This document shows, piece by piece, positions 49,355-57,908 of a DNA stretch of 64,000 nt. The notes under the pieces were generated by a model, which was given only the letters and a program-made list of their open reading frames with translations, was not told where the DNA came from and did no database searches. How positions within the stretch are numbered: the stretch's first letter is position 1; the number at the start of each line of letters is the position of its first letter. The DNA comes from Enterobacter cloacae subsp. cloacae ATCC 13047 (lineage in GTDB: Bacteria; Pseudomonadota; Gammaproteobacteria; Enterobacterales; Enterobacteriaceae), in contig NC_014121.1 of NCBI RefSeq assembly GCF_000025565.1, positions 4,488,216 through 4,552,215 of the forward strand, read 5' to 3'. Both the position numbers and the translations under genes were made by a program.

Positions 49355-51121
49355 ATGAACACGACACTAACCCCCGCAGACCTCGATCCCCGTCGGCAGG
49401 CCATGCTGCTGTACTTTCAGGGATACCGCGTAGCCCGCATTGCTGAAATGCTGGGCGAGAAAGTTGCAACCGTTCACAGCTGGAAGAAGCGCGACAAATG
49501 GGGCGACTATGGGCCGCTGGATCAGATGCAGCTCACCACCGCCGCACGTTACTGCCAGCTCATTATGAAGGAGCAGAAAGAAGGGAAAGACTTCAAGGAA
49601 ATTGACCTGCTGGCGCGTCAGTCAGAGCGCCACGCCCGGATCGGTAAATTTAACGATGGCGGGAACGAAGCAGACTTAAACCCGAAAGTTGCCAACCGTA
49701 ACAAAGGGCCACGCCGCCAGCCCGAAAAGAATGTTTTCACTGATGAACAGACCGAAAAACTGGAAGAAATCTTCCGCAACGGCATGTTTGAATATCAGCG
49801 CCACTGGTGGCAGGCGGGCGTAAAACACCGCATTCGCAACCTGCTTAAATCACGCCAGATCGGGGCAACATACTTTTTTGCCCGTGAGGCGCTGATTGAC
49901 GCCATCACCACGGGGCGCAACCAGATTTTTCTCTCAGCCAGTAAGGCGCAGGCACACGTTTTTAAGCAGTACATCATCGACTTTGCAAAAGAGGTGGATG
50001 TTGAGCTGAAAGGCGACCCGATGACGCTCAGCAACGGCGCGTGCCTGTACTTCCTCGGCACCAACGCCCGCACGGCGCAGAGCTACCACGGCAACCTGTA
50101 CCTTGATGAATATTTCTGGATACCGAAATTCCAGGAGCTGCGCAAGGTTGCCTCCGGCATGGCCATTCACAAGAAATGGCGACAAACCTACTTCTCCACG
50201 CCGTCCAGCCTGACCCACAGTGCCTATCCGTTCTGGTCCGGCGCGCTGTTCAACAGGGGCCGTGCCAAAGCGGACAAGGTGGATATTGACCTGACCCACG
50301 GCAACCTTGCGCGCGGCGTGCTCTGCCCGGACGGACAGTATCGCCAGATCGTCACCGTGGAGGATGCGGTGCGCGGCGGCTGTAATCTGTTCGACCTGGA
50401 CCAGCTGCGCATGGAGTACAGCCCGGACGAATACCAGAACCTGCTGATGTGCGAATTTATTGACGATCTGGCGTCAGTGTTCCCGCTCAGCGAGCTGCAG
50501 GCGTGCATGGTGGACAGCTGGGAAGTGTGGGCAGATTTTCAGGCGCTGGCGCTCCGCCCGTTTGGCTGGCGCGAAGTCTGGATCGGATACGACCCGGCGA
50601 AAGGCACGCAGAACGGTGACAGTGCCGGGTGCGTGGTGGTGGCACCGCCAGCCGTACCGGGCGGCAAGTTCCGCATTCTTGAGCGGCACCAGTGGCGCGG
50701 GATGGACTTCCGCGCCCAGGCTGACGCCATCAAAAAGCTGACGCAGCAGTACAACGTGACCTATATCGGCATCGATTCGACCGGTGTCGGTCACGGTGTC
50801 TACGAGAACGTGAAAGCGTTCTTTCCTGCGGTGCGGGAGTTTGTCTACAACCCCAACGTCAAAAACGCCCTGGTGCTCAAGGCATACGACATTATCAGCC
50901 ACCGGCGTCTGGAGTTCGACGCCGGGCATACCGACATTGCGCAGTCCTTTATGGCTATCCGCCGGGCCACAACCGCCAGCGGCAACCGCCCAACCTATGA
51001 AGCCAGCCGCAGCGAAGAAGCCAGCCACGCAGATTTGGCCTGGGCAACGATGCACGCACTGTTTAACGAACCGCTGCAGGGCGAAGCCGCCAATACCAGC
51101 AATATTGTGGAGATTTTCTGA
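49355..51121 (+). CDS. P: Terminase large (ATPase) subunit gpP
   Basis: The 588-residue packaging ATPase (590 in P2). An N-terminal helix-turn-helix (YFQGYRVARIAEMLGEKVAT) is followed by the ATPase domain with KSRQIGATYFFAREAL as Walker A region and NLYLDEYFW as Walker B. The nuclease-like C-terminal domain has IGYDPAKGTQNGDSAGCVVV. No Shine-Dalgarno sequence precedes the ATG, and the predicted late transcript would begin at or near it. The stop overlaps the Q start (TGATGG). Confidence 0.97.
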   Translation: MNTTLTPADLDPRRQAMLLYFQGYRVARIAEMLGEKVATVHSWKKRDKWGDYGPLDQMQLTTAARYCQLIMKEQKEGKDFKEIDLLARQSERHARIGKFNDGGNEADLNPKVANRNKGPRRQPEKNVFTDEQTEKLEEIFRNGMFEYQRHWWQAGVKHRIRNLLKSRQIGATYFFAREALIDAITTGRNQIFLSASKAQAHVFKQYIIDFAKEVDVELKGDPMTLSNGACLYFLGTNARTAQSYHGNLYLDEYFWIPKFQELRKVASGMAIHKKWRQTYFSTPSSLTHSAYPFWSGALFNRGRAKADKVDIDLTHGNLARGVLCPDGQYRQIVTVEDAVRGGCNLFDLDQLRMEYSPDEYQNLLMCEFIDDLASVFPLSELQACMVDSWEVWADFQALALRPFGWREVWIGYDPAKGTQNGDSAGCVVVAPPAVPGGKFRILERHQWRGMDFRAQADAIKKLTQQYNVTYIGIDSTGVGHGVYENVKAFFPAVREFVYNPNVKNALVLKAYDIISHRRLEFDAGHTDIAQSFMAIRRATTASGNRPTYEASRSEEASHADLAWATMHALFNEPLQGEAANTSNIVEIF

Positions 51122-52155
51122 TGGGAAAGAGTAAGAAGAACCGCGCTGCAGCTAATCAGAGCGTTCAACAGAGCAGCGGCATGTCTGCAGAAGCTTTCAG
51201 CTTTGGCGACCCGATACCCGTGCTGGACCGCCGGGAATTGCTGGACTATGTGGAATGCGTGCAGATGGACCGCTGGTATGAGCCGCCAGTGAGCTTTGAC
51301 GGACTGGCGCGGACCTATCGCGCCGCCGTGCATCACAGCTCACCGATTGCCGTTAAGCGTGACATTCTCAGCAGTACCTACATTCCTCACCGCCTGCTCA
51401 GCCAGCAGGCTTTTGCCCGTTTCGTCCAGGACTATCTGGTGTTCGGTAACGCCTATCTGGAAAAGCGCACAAACCGGCTCGGCGGCGTTCTCTCGCTGGA
51501 GCCAGCACTGGCGAAGTATACACGGCGCGGCGTGGACCTCGACACCTACTGGTTTGTGCAGTATGGCATGACCACGCAGCCCTATGAATTTACGCAGGGC
51601 AACATCTTTCATCTGCTGGAGCCGGATATTAATCAAGAGATTTACGGGCTGCCCGGATATCTCTCCGCCATCCCGTCAACCCTGCTCAACGAGTCCGCAA
51701 CACTGTTCCGCCGGAAGTATTACATCAACGGCAGCCATGCGGGTTTCATCATGTATATGACCGATGCAGCACAGAATCAGGAGGACGTTAACAATATCCG
51801 CCAGGCAATGAAAAGCGCCAAAGGGCCAGGCAACTTCCGCAACCTGTTTATGTACTCGCCCAATGGTAAAAAAGACGGCATCCAGATCATCCCGTTGTCG
51901 GAAGTTGCGGCAAAGGATGAGTTTCTCAACATCAAGAACGTTAGCCGCGATGACATGATGGCAGCGCACCGCGTGCCACCGCAGATGATGGGAATTATGC
52001 CGAGCAACGTTGGTGGGTTTGGAGACGTGGAAAAAGCTAGTCGAGTATTCGTTCGTAATGAATTGATTCCACTTCAAAAAAGATTAATGGAATTAAATGA
52101 ATGGCTTAATGACGAAATTATTCGTTTTGACGAATATAAATTAGGCGATGCTTGA
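51121..52155 (+). CDS. Q: Portal protein gpQ, with a compositionally shifted 3' end
   Basis: The 344-residue portal (344 in P2) forms the DNA entry vertex of the capsid. SVQQSSGMSAEAFSFGDPIP and the RVPPQMMGIMPSNVGGFGDV segment are P2-like. From about 52030 the codons become strongly AT-rich (for example RLMELNEWLNDEIIRFDEYK), unlike the rest of the gene. The change runs into the cargo operon, which suggests the end of Q was exchanged together with the cargo. Confidence 0.96.
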   Translation: MGKSKKNRAAANQSVQQSSGMSAEAFSFGDPIPVLDRRELLDYVECVQMDRWYEPPVSFDGLARTYRAAVHHSSPIAVKRDILSSTYIPHRLLSQQAFARFVQDYLVFGNAYLEKRTNRLGGVLSLEPALAKYTRRGVDLDTYWFVQYGMTTQPYEFTQGNIFHLLEPDINQEIYGLPGYLSAIPSTLLNESATLFRRKYYINGSHAGFIMYMTDAAQNQEDVNNIRQAMKSAKGPGNFRNLFMYSPNGKKDGIQIIPLSEVAAKDEFLNIKNVSRDDMMAAHRVPPQMMGIMPSNVGGFGDVEKASRVFVRNELIPLQKRLMELNEWLNDEIIRFDEYKLGDA

Positions 52156-52163
52156 TTAAAGCC

Positions 52164-52199
52164 TGTTTAAACTGGCTGTCGAAACAGCCAGTTTAAACA
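52164..52199. terminator. Hairpin terminator between Q and the cargo operon
   Basis: A perfect 16-bp stem (TGTTTAAACTGGCTGT and its inverse) with a four-base loop lies between two convergent genes and overlaps the stop codon of the 52193-53041 gene. T runs are short but A/T-rich flanks exist on both sides. Confidence 0.7.
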
Positions 52200-53041
52200 C
52201 CGGCACCAATGAAATCGCCATATGAATCTTCTTCAAGGCTGATGTATTCCACCCTCCATTGATCCATCCGCCTCAATGCATACAGGGAGAAATGAGTATC
52301 GGCAACAGCAATGCACGTATTCAATTCTATAAGCTCTGAATGTCCCAAGATTGGATCACCATAAAACTTATAAAACAATGCCTTTAGATCAGAACAGGTT
52401 TGTTCAGCCGCCCCTCTGGCATCGGGGCCACCTTCAGTTGCATCATAAACAACATTGATAGAAAGCTCATATGGTATGCCTTCCTCAAGATCGTTAAATC
52501 TTTCTTCGCCCAAATCGAAAAAAACTCCGATCAAATGCTCTGCGTTTGTGGCGATAATGTCCGCAACTTCTTTTTCGAAAATAAACTTTTTATCCTCGTC
52601 GTAAGCCCGCAAGCGCTCTTCAAACGAGTTAGGAAACGCTGGACGACCATACTTAGCTGCTAACCATTGCTTAAGAGCTTGTTTCTCTTCTGTGCTAATG
52701 GAGAATGCCGGATCGTTTTCCTCACAACGGAAAGCTTCTTTAGAAATGATGACTTTTCTTTCATGCCGAAGCTCTACTGCGTTCTTCTTAGCACTTTCTG
52801 GGTTTTCAAAGCATAGATCGAGGATTCTCGGATGCTTAGCTCTTTTCATCTTGCTTGACCCCTTTTTCAAGGGGCCAAACATCAGTTCCACGTTTTTTTC
52901 AGAATTACTCTGTAAATCACAATCATGCGTTATAACTACAACTTTATGGTTCGTTTCATCAGGCTTCAGAAGTCCAAGTGAAACGGCATCATCATGTTTA
53001 AGAACATGCCCCTGACGCCATGATGTTCCTCGTACCAACAT
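52193..53041 (-). CDS. Uncharacterised cargo protein with THDCDL motif (operon gene 3)
   Basis: A 282-residue soluble, acidic protein of unknown function. The N-terminal part reads HKVVVITHDCDLQSNSEKNV followed by ELMFG. A Thr/Ser-x-Asp-Cys-Asp motif in a hydrophobic strand context looks like a catalytic or metal site but could not be assigned. The C-terminal half (about 165-280) contains alternating strands and Asp/Glu-rich loops. It is the last gene of a three-gene operon (9 bp after the helix-turn-helix gene) between Q and cos. It is AT-rich relative to phage genes. Candidate effector of an anti-phage system, by location only. Confidence 0.75.
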   Translation of the reverse strand: MLVRGTSWRQGHVLKHDDAVSLGLLKPDETNHKVVVITHDCDLQSNSEKNVELMFGPLKKGSSKMKRAKHPRILDLCFENPESAKKNAVELRHERKVIISKEAFRCEENDPAFSISTEEKQALKQWLAAKYGRPAFPNSFEERLRAYDEDKKFIFEKEVADIIATNAEHLIGVFFDLGEERFNDLEEGIPYELSINVVYDATEGGPDARGAAEQTCSDLKALFYKFYGDPILGHSELIELNTCIAVADTHFSLYALRRMDQWRVEYISLEEDSYGDFIGAGV

Positions 53042-53050
53042 AAATGTGAT

Positions 53051-53713
53051 TTATTCCTCTACTGTTCCAGGAATTGAAATAGATGACTTCCAATCATCTG
53101 TCGGTTTCGCCTTGCTTGCTAAGTAATTGGCCGATTCAGCAGCTGCATTCATCGCTTTAGCTTCATCAATCAGTACCTGAACTGGCTTGTTCCAATCCTC
53201 ACCTTCTTTTACTAAGTCCATCAATGACCTACCATTGAATGCTTTCATTTTCACCAATAGCTTCGCATCATTGAGTCCAGCTTTGGAAAAAGAGTCAGCA
53301 ACATTACTGAGGTTGGTAATGAATTGGACTTTTGAAGCATCATCAGGCTGGTTCTCCCCTGACAACCATTTATAGAGAGCCTGCCGAGTTATCCCCAAAT
53401 CCTTAGCCAGTTCTGACATTGATGGAGACAGCACTTCTCGAATATTAGCCAAATGTTGGGCAACATTCCTGACATCAACCTCAGGAGAAATTGCAGGCGT
53501 GTACGTTGACTCTAAGGAATCAAATGCAAACTGAACCCTTGGCTGAACATACTGACGCCATTGCTTATAAGCATTTACAGGGTATGAAGCCCCCGTACCA
53601 ACTAATAGTAAAGATGCGGCGACAGCAACAACACCTGATACACATGAGCTTGACTGCGAATCTGGAGTATACCGATCTACGGAGCCTATGCTTCCAGTAG
53701 GAATTGCATACAT
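53051..53713 (-). CDS. Helix-turn-helix protein with N-terminal hydrophobic segment (operon gene 2)
   Basis: A 220-residue protein. A hydrophobic stretch at about 24-45 (CVSGVVAVAASLLLVGTGAS) could be a membrane segment. An XRE-like helix-turn-helix lies at about 97-125 (MSELAKDLGITRQALYKWLS). The C-terminal part is helical. The ATG at 53713 has a near-perfect ribosome site (GGAGGTGA); the frame is open to 53821 but that overlaps the preceding gene. It could regulate the operon or sense phage DNA or protein at the membrane; neither is shown by the sequence. Confidence 0.75.
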   Translation of the reverse strand: MYAIPTGSIGSVDRYTPDSQSSSCVSGVVAVAASLLLVGTGASYPVNAYKQWRQYVQPRVQFAFDSLESTYTPAISPEVDVRNVAQHLANIREVLSPSMSELAKDLGITRQALYKWLSGENQPDDASKVQFITNLSNVADSFSKAGLNDAKLLVKMKAFNGRSLMDLVKEGEDWNKPVQVLIDEAKAMNAAAESANYLASKAKPTDDWKSSISIPGTVEE

Positions 53714-53732
53714 TTTAGTCACCTCCGTTGTT

Positions 53733-54542
53733 TCAGTGCCATCTAGCACGGGCAAAATCTGAAACCATGCCTTCAAATGCTTCTTTAACTTTACTATGCA
53801 ACGAAAGAATCTGTTTTTCAATTAACTGCAAATCAGTTGACATGTTGCCTTCAACATAATGATCTGTATCAATTATTGCGTGCATACGATGCTCTGTGTT
53901 ACTAAATCTCGGCAGCGGCAGTAAACCATTAGGAATCATATCTGGCGGAAAACCTAGTTGACCATTCATCTTATGTATGCGTGAAACCATAAATCCATTA
54001 GAGATCAATGGCTCAACACATGTCTGATATACAGACTCTTGTATGGACTGTATTGGCGTCCATCCAAAATCAACACCATGAAGTTCCTTTACAAGATACT
54101 GCTCAATTGTTTCGCTTTTCTCAGGAAACACAGCATCCAAATATCGAAGACCAATCCGGCTTACCAACGATGGCTTAGCAAATTCAAGAACTTTGCTCAG
54201 ACCAAGTATTAATGACGAGATGAAAGGTACATGATTATCATAATCTGTTGTATGGAACGTAATGAAATCGTTGCCTAAAACAAAACCAGACCTTCTATCT
54301 GCATCAATCATCAACCAACTTGTCACAGGCTCAAATGAATGTACCGGTGGCTCATTGGGGTTTTTCATTTCAAATTTCAGCTGAGTTGTATTGGAAACTT
54401 CAAATAAAGGAAATCCTTCAACTCTTAGCGCATCTTGTATGTCTGGAACATACTTACTCATTGCAGCTACTGGAGTAAACTTTACTTGCACCAATGCGTA
54501 GTAAACGGGCGCATTGGACATACGTTCGCTGTTAGTTCTCAT
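53733..54542 (-). CDS. TIGR04255-like protein (operon gene 1)
   Basis: A 269-residue protein that resembles the sporadically distributed TIGR04255 family. The pattern is an N-terminal strand (YYALVQVKFTPVAAM), a central TFHTTDYDNH segment, SRIGLRYLDAVFP, and a C-terminal helix LHSKVKEAFEGMVSDFARAR. The family has no established function. AGGAGG five bases before the ATG indicates efficient translation. It heads the cargo operon, with 19 bp to the next gene. The family name is from memory and moderately certain. Confidence 0.7.
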   Translation of the reverse strand: MRTNSERMSNAPVYYALVQVKFTPVAAMSKYVPDIQDALRVEGFPLFEVSNTTQLKFEMKNPNEPPVHSFEPVTSWLMIDADRRSGFVLGNDFITFHTTDYDNHVPFISSLILGLSKVLEFAKPSLVSRIGLRYLDAVFPEKSETIEQYLVKELHGVDFGWTPIQSIQESVYQTCVEPLISNGFMVSRIHKMNGQLGFPPDMIPNGLLPLPRFSNTEHRMHAIIDTDHYVEGNMSTDLQLIEKQILSLHSKVKEAFEGMVSDFARARWH

Positions 54543-54682
54543 GCCGCCCTCCTTGAAGTTGTTTCATCTCATATCTCTCTATCTCACTAACTGTAGTTTA
54601 CACATAGGTTGACACTTTCTCCATCATTAAGTTCACTATGACATCAATAGCCAAAACTCTTACATAATCGCTTCGGCGCGCG

Positions 54683-54701
54683 CTCGTATCCCCGCCACGC
54701 C
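54683..54701. other. Candidate cos site
   Basis: On the minus strand the sequence GGCGTGGCGGGGATACGAG resembles the 19-base cohesive end of P2 (GGCGAGGCGGGGAAAGCAC, from memory). It lies in a 360-bp gene-free stretch between the cargo operon and the DinI-like gene, which is where the P2 genome ends would be. Confidence 0.65.
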
Positions 54702-54746
54702 TGCCCGCTTTGTGTAGTGGTTTTCATGCACCTGCATGACATAAGC

Positions 54747-54770
54747 AAAAGCCCGCCAGTTCTGGCGGGC
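54747..54770 (-). terminator. Terminator of the early/SOS region before cos
   Basis: GCCCGCCA / TGGCGGGC stem with four A on its left, giving U on the minus strand. It would stop transcripts coming from the DinI-like gene before they reach cos. Apart from this, cos and a possible promoter for the cargo operon, nothing was seen in 54543-54904. Confidence 0.65.
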
Positions 54771-54904
54771 CTGAGCAAAAACGATCCTCAAACGATCATG
54801 CGATTTCATGCGGCATAGACATGCACAACAGCACTAACGCCTCGCGTGGCTCGTTGTTCAACCTTGCGGACGGTAAAAACCAGTTTTATCGTCCGCAACG
54901 TTCG

Positions 54905-55138
54905 CTAGTGTAACCAGCTGTCATCCTCCCAGACCTGCTGCATTATTTCCATCACTCGCTTTTTGTCTTCATCCAGTTTTAACCCGCTCAGCTCAACGCC
55001 GTTGGCGCTGCCCTTACGGATACGAATTGCTGTTTTGGGATACAGAGGGCGCAAATTACGGTAAAGCTCGGATTCAAGGGCGTCCAGTGTAGCCTGGCTA
55101 ATCTTCTGCTCTTTATCGATCATTATTTCAATGCGCAT
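54905..55138 (-). CDS. DinI-like protein
   Basis: A 77-residue DinI-family protein. It starts MRIEIMIDKEQKISQATLDA and ends with the acidic helix VMEIMQQVWEDDSWL, which in DinI mimics DNA and binds RecA. Phage DinI homologues tune RecA-dependent prophage induction. It follows a 62-residue gene by 11 bp, and a LexA box lies upstream of both. Confidence 0.88.
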   Translation of the reverse strand: MRIEIMIDKEQKISQATLDALESELYRNLRPLYPKTAIRIRKGSANGVELSGLKLDEDKKRVMEIMQQVWEDDSWLH

Positions 55139-55149
55139 ACAGATTCCCC

Positions 55150-55338
55150 TTAACTGGTTACATCCATTGACCGGCAGTATTCATGGCTGCGGATTTTCGC
55201 CATCAACTCGTCGGTCAGTTCGGACACCCACTGGATAGCCAGTCGCTTTTCTTCGTCGCTGCACTCACTAGCCGCTACAAGCTTGATAAAAAAATCAATG
55301 CGCTGGAGCTTCAACGACTCCAAAAGATAATCCTGCAT
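55150..55338 (-). CDS. Small SOS-controlled phage protein, unknown function
   Basis: A 62-residue protein (MQDYLLESLKLQRIDFFIKL...). ATG 55338 has an excellent ribosome site (AGGAGGGAAA); the longer frame to 55446 would run through the LexA box and is not expected to be translated. The SOS position recalls the tum locus of phage 186, but the protein is shorter than Tum and not clearly related. Confidence 0.75.
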   Translation of the reverse strand: MQDYLLESLKLQRIDFFIKLVAASECSDEEKRLAIQWVSELTDELMAKIRSHEYCRSMDVTS

Positions 55339-55387
55339 TTTCCCTCCTATCACTACCACGGACATACAAATACTGTATATATATCCA

Positions 55388-55403
55388 CTGTTTATAATTA
55401 CAG
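55388..55403. promoter_or_regulatory. LexA box
   Basis: CTGTTTATAATTACAG is a perfect CTGT-N8-ACAG site. An overlapping, weaker half-site (CTGTATATATATCCAC) starts at 55373. They lie 50-65 bp upstream of the 62-residue gene, so this gene and the DinI-like gene should be induced by DNA damage. Confidence 0.88.
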
Positions 55404-55499
55404 TATAGTAGGAATTTGCGAATGTAAACCGTTTTTTATCTGTCAATTAGATCGCTCTGATGCGGATCAATAAGAGCAAGAATTGTTAAATCCTTGGCA

Positions 55500-57908
55500 T
55501 CAGTACCACTGACGCCATTTGTCATCTTCCTGCAGGCGGTAGTTGCGGTAAAAAATACGCAGCCCGCCACCTGACGGAATACTGCCGCCGCGCAGAAGCA
55601 GGTCAATCTCTGACTCGCTACCATCGAACCCTCTTGAACTCAGCTCTGCCTCAAGCTGCAGGCGCTGCTGATCCGAAATATTCTGTTTGTATGCTTTTTT
55701 CCGCTTCGGTTTTACCAGCCTTAACCTGGCTGTCAGCTCCCGCCGTTCCTTCTGACCCATGTTGTGGAGATATTCCTGCAACTCCTTCTCATCCATGGTT
55801 TTAATATCGGGTAAATCACCCCCTGATTTGTTCAGATTTTCAACAGGGGGACAGTTATTGCCACGAGTCCAAGGGGCGCAAGCGCCCTGGTCGGCTGCCG
55901 CCTCCTGAACGTCAACGGCCTTACGAACCTTTTTCCACTTCACCGCGTGCGTGCAAATCTTGCCCTCCGCAATCGGGGACCAGATGCCATAGATACGGAT
56001 ACCGTGATCGCCGTAGGCGCTCGGCTCGTCGTTAAGCTCATATGCCGTGCGGACAAGGTGATGTTTGCGGGGAACCAGCACACCACCCTGCTTCATGATG
56101 TAGGTGGCAAAGCAGCCCGCATCAGCCGCCGCCAGTACCGCATCCAGACGCGGATTATCCAGTACCGGCGCACCCGCTTTGCGTTCGCCCTGCACTCTCG
56201 CCGCCTGACCAGCCAGCAATCGCAGCTCGCGGTATGCCTGACGCCCCGGAATACCAAAGAAGCGAAATTGCTGGACACGGTGCAGTGACGCCCAGGCGCT
56301 GACATGTTCGGCGCTGTCACGCAGTGATCTGCCGGTTTCTTTGCTGATTTCTTTAGCCAGCCCGCGCCCGTCGATGTTCTTGCTGATGTATTTGGCGATG
56401 TAGCTGGTCGGCGTGCCCTTGCGCGGGTTGATTAGCTCGGATTTGAAACGCGGCCCGGTGTTGGTGCCCAGCTCCTCGCGGTCTTCACGGATGGCAAACT
56501 TACGCAGCATCGCAGTGATGGAACGGCGGTCTTTTTTGCGCATGAAGCACAGAAGGTGCCAGTGCACGGTGCCGTCATGGTGTGGCTCTGCAACGCGGAC
56601 GCCATACCAGCGCAGCCCGGCCTTGTGCATTGCCTTGCGGAAAGCGGCGAACGTATCAACCAGATAGTCACTGCTCTGGCGGACAGTGGCACTGGTCCAC
56701 TTCGGATTAGGTCTGCCGTTGTTGAGGGTTGCGTGGAAGCGTGACGGGCAGGTGATGGTATAGAACACTGCGCAGTCTCCGCGCATTTCCGCGATCAGCT
56801 CCAGTCCCTTAACGCAGGCCATCATTTCATTACGGCGGTGTGCCGGGTTGCTGTTGCTGGCGTTCACCACGTCTTCCATGTCCAGCGTGTCGCCGTCCTC
56901 GTTGACCAGCTCATGCGAGCGGAAGAACTCCAGCGATTTGCGGCGCTGCTCGCGTTTGTGGATCACGGCTTCATAGCTGACATACGGGGACGCTTTCTTG
57001 TTGACCAGGCAGACGGCGCGCAGCTGTTCCTCCCGCCACTCGCAGCGCATCTGCCACAGTTTGCGATACCACCAGTCCGCGCACAGCATACGGGCCAGCG
57101 ACGGTGGGATCAGTTCATAAGGCACCGGCTTGCGGCGGCGCTTTTTGCGGCGCAACTGCTCAAAGGCAGGCGGGATGACCTCAAGGCGCATCGCCTCTGC
57201 TGCAACCCTTTCCCATGCCTGGCGGATTTCTTCTGGTTTAACATCATCGCTGACAAACAGATCACCACAGGCCGCATCGAGACACATGCTCATATGTGCC
57301 GCAACCAGCGTGGAAAGGCGCTTGACCTGATCCTGATTCATTTCAGGCAGTACCAGCAGCCCCTCCAGCCCGTCATGGCTCGCCATGAACCGGAAAGAGG
57401 CAGACACCTGACTGTCACGCACGCGCTCCAGCCGCTCAAGACACGGCCTGATTGTTTCGCGCAGGTAGCGGGAATAAGCCTTTACCCTACCCAGGCTATG
57501 GAAATATTTAATCCGTTCCAGCAAAGGCTTGCTGATGTGTGGCGGCATGGCGTTAACGTCAGCCAGAATGACCAGATCAGGATTAAAACGCTGCTGCTCG
57601 CGCGCCATTTTGGTACGACTAATCAGCCGGTCCTGCTCCATTTCGCGCTGGACAGGATCACGGGATTCAATGAAGAAATAGCGCTCCCAGACCTCATCGC
57701 TCAGCGCCTCACGGCGCAGCTGCTCCTGCTCGTTATCCGCAGCGTAAAGAGCGATCAGGTTTGAAAGCGCAGACTCCGGCGCAACTTCCGCCGGGTCCAG
57801 ATAGGGGTTAACCGCTTTTTTGGGGTTATTCCATGAAAAGGCCACGGCGGCCTCATTCGAGCCGCCGGTGGTTGGTGCATTATGTAATGTGAATTTACTC
57901 ACTGCCAC
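55500..57908 (-). CDS. A: Replication initiation endonuclease gpA (HUH superfamily)
   Basis: The 802-residue gpA nicks the phage origin and starts rolling-circle replication. The HUH motif is at about 442-453 ([12 protein letters not shown], His449 and His451). The two catalytic tyrosines are Tyr503 and Tyr507 ([13 protein letters not shown]), matching the two-tyrosine active site of P2 gpA. N- and C-terminal parts differ strongly from P2. The start overlaps dam by 10 bp. Confidence 0.96.
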   Translation of the reverse strand: MAVSKFTLHNAPTTGGSNEAAVAFSWNNPKKAVNPYLDPAEVAPESALSNLIALYAADNEQEQLRREALSDEVWERYFFIESRDPVQREMEQDRLISRTKMAREQQRFNPDLVILADVNAMPPHISKPLLERIKYFHSLGRVKAYSRYLRETIRPCLERLERVRDSQVSASFRFMASHDGLEGLLVLPEMNQDQVKRLSTLVAAHMSMCLDAACGDLFVSDDVKPEEIRQAWERVAAEAMRLEVIPPAFEQLRRKKRRRKPVPYELIPPSLARMLCADWWYRKLWQMRCEWREEQLRAVCLVNKKASPYVSYEAVIHKREQRRKSLEFFRSHELVNEDGDTLDMEDVVNASNSNPAHRRNEMMACVKGLELIAEMRGDCAVFYTITCPSRFHATLNNGRPNPKWTSATVRQSSDYLVDTFAAFRKAMHKAGLRWYGVRVAEPHHDGTVHWHLLCFMRKKDRRSITAMLRKFAIREDREELGTNTGPRFKSELINPRKGTPTSYIAKYISKNIDGRGLAKEISKETGRSLRDSAEHVSAWASLHRVQQFRFFGIPGRQAYRELRLLAGQAARVQGERKAGAPVLDNPRLDAVLAAADAGCFATYIMKQGGVLVPRKHHLVRTAYELNDEPSAYGDHGIRIYGIWSPIAEGKICTHAVKWKKVRKAVDVQEAAADQGACAPWTRGNNCPPVENLNKSGGDLPDIKTMDEKELQEYLHNMGQKERRELTARLRLVKPKRKKAYKQNISDQQRLQLEAELSSRGFDGSESEIDLLLRGGSIPSGGGLRIFYRNYRLQEDDKWRQWY

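Noticed and set aside
54600..54650. TTGACA-containing promoter on the plus strand
   Set aside because: No acceptable -10 at 16-18 bp and no plus-strand gene downstream.
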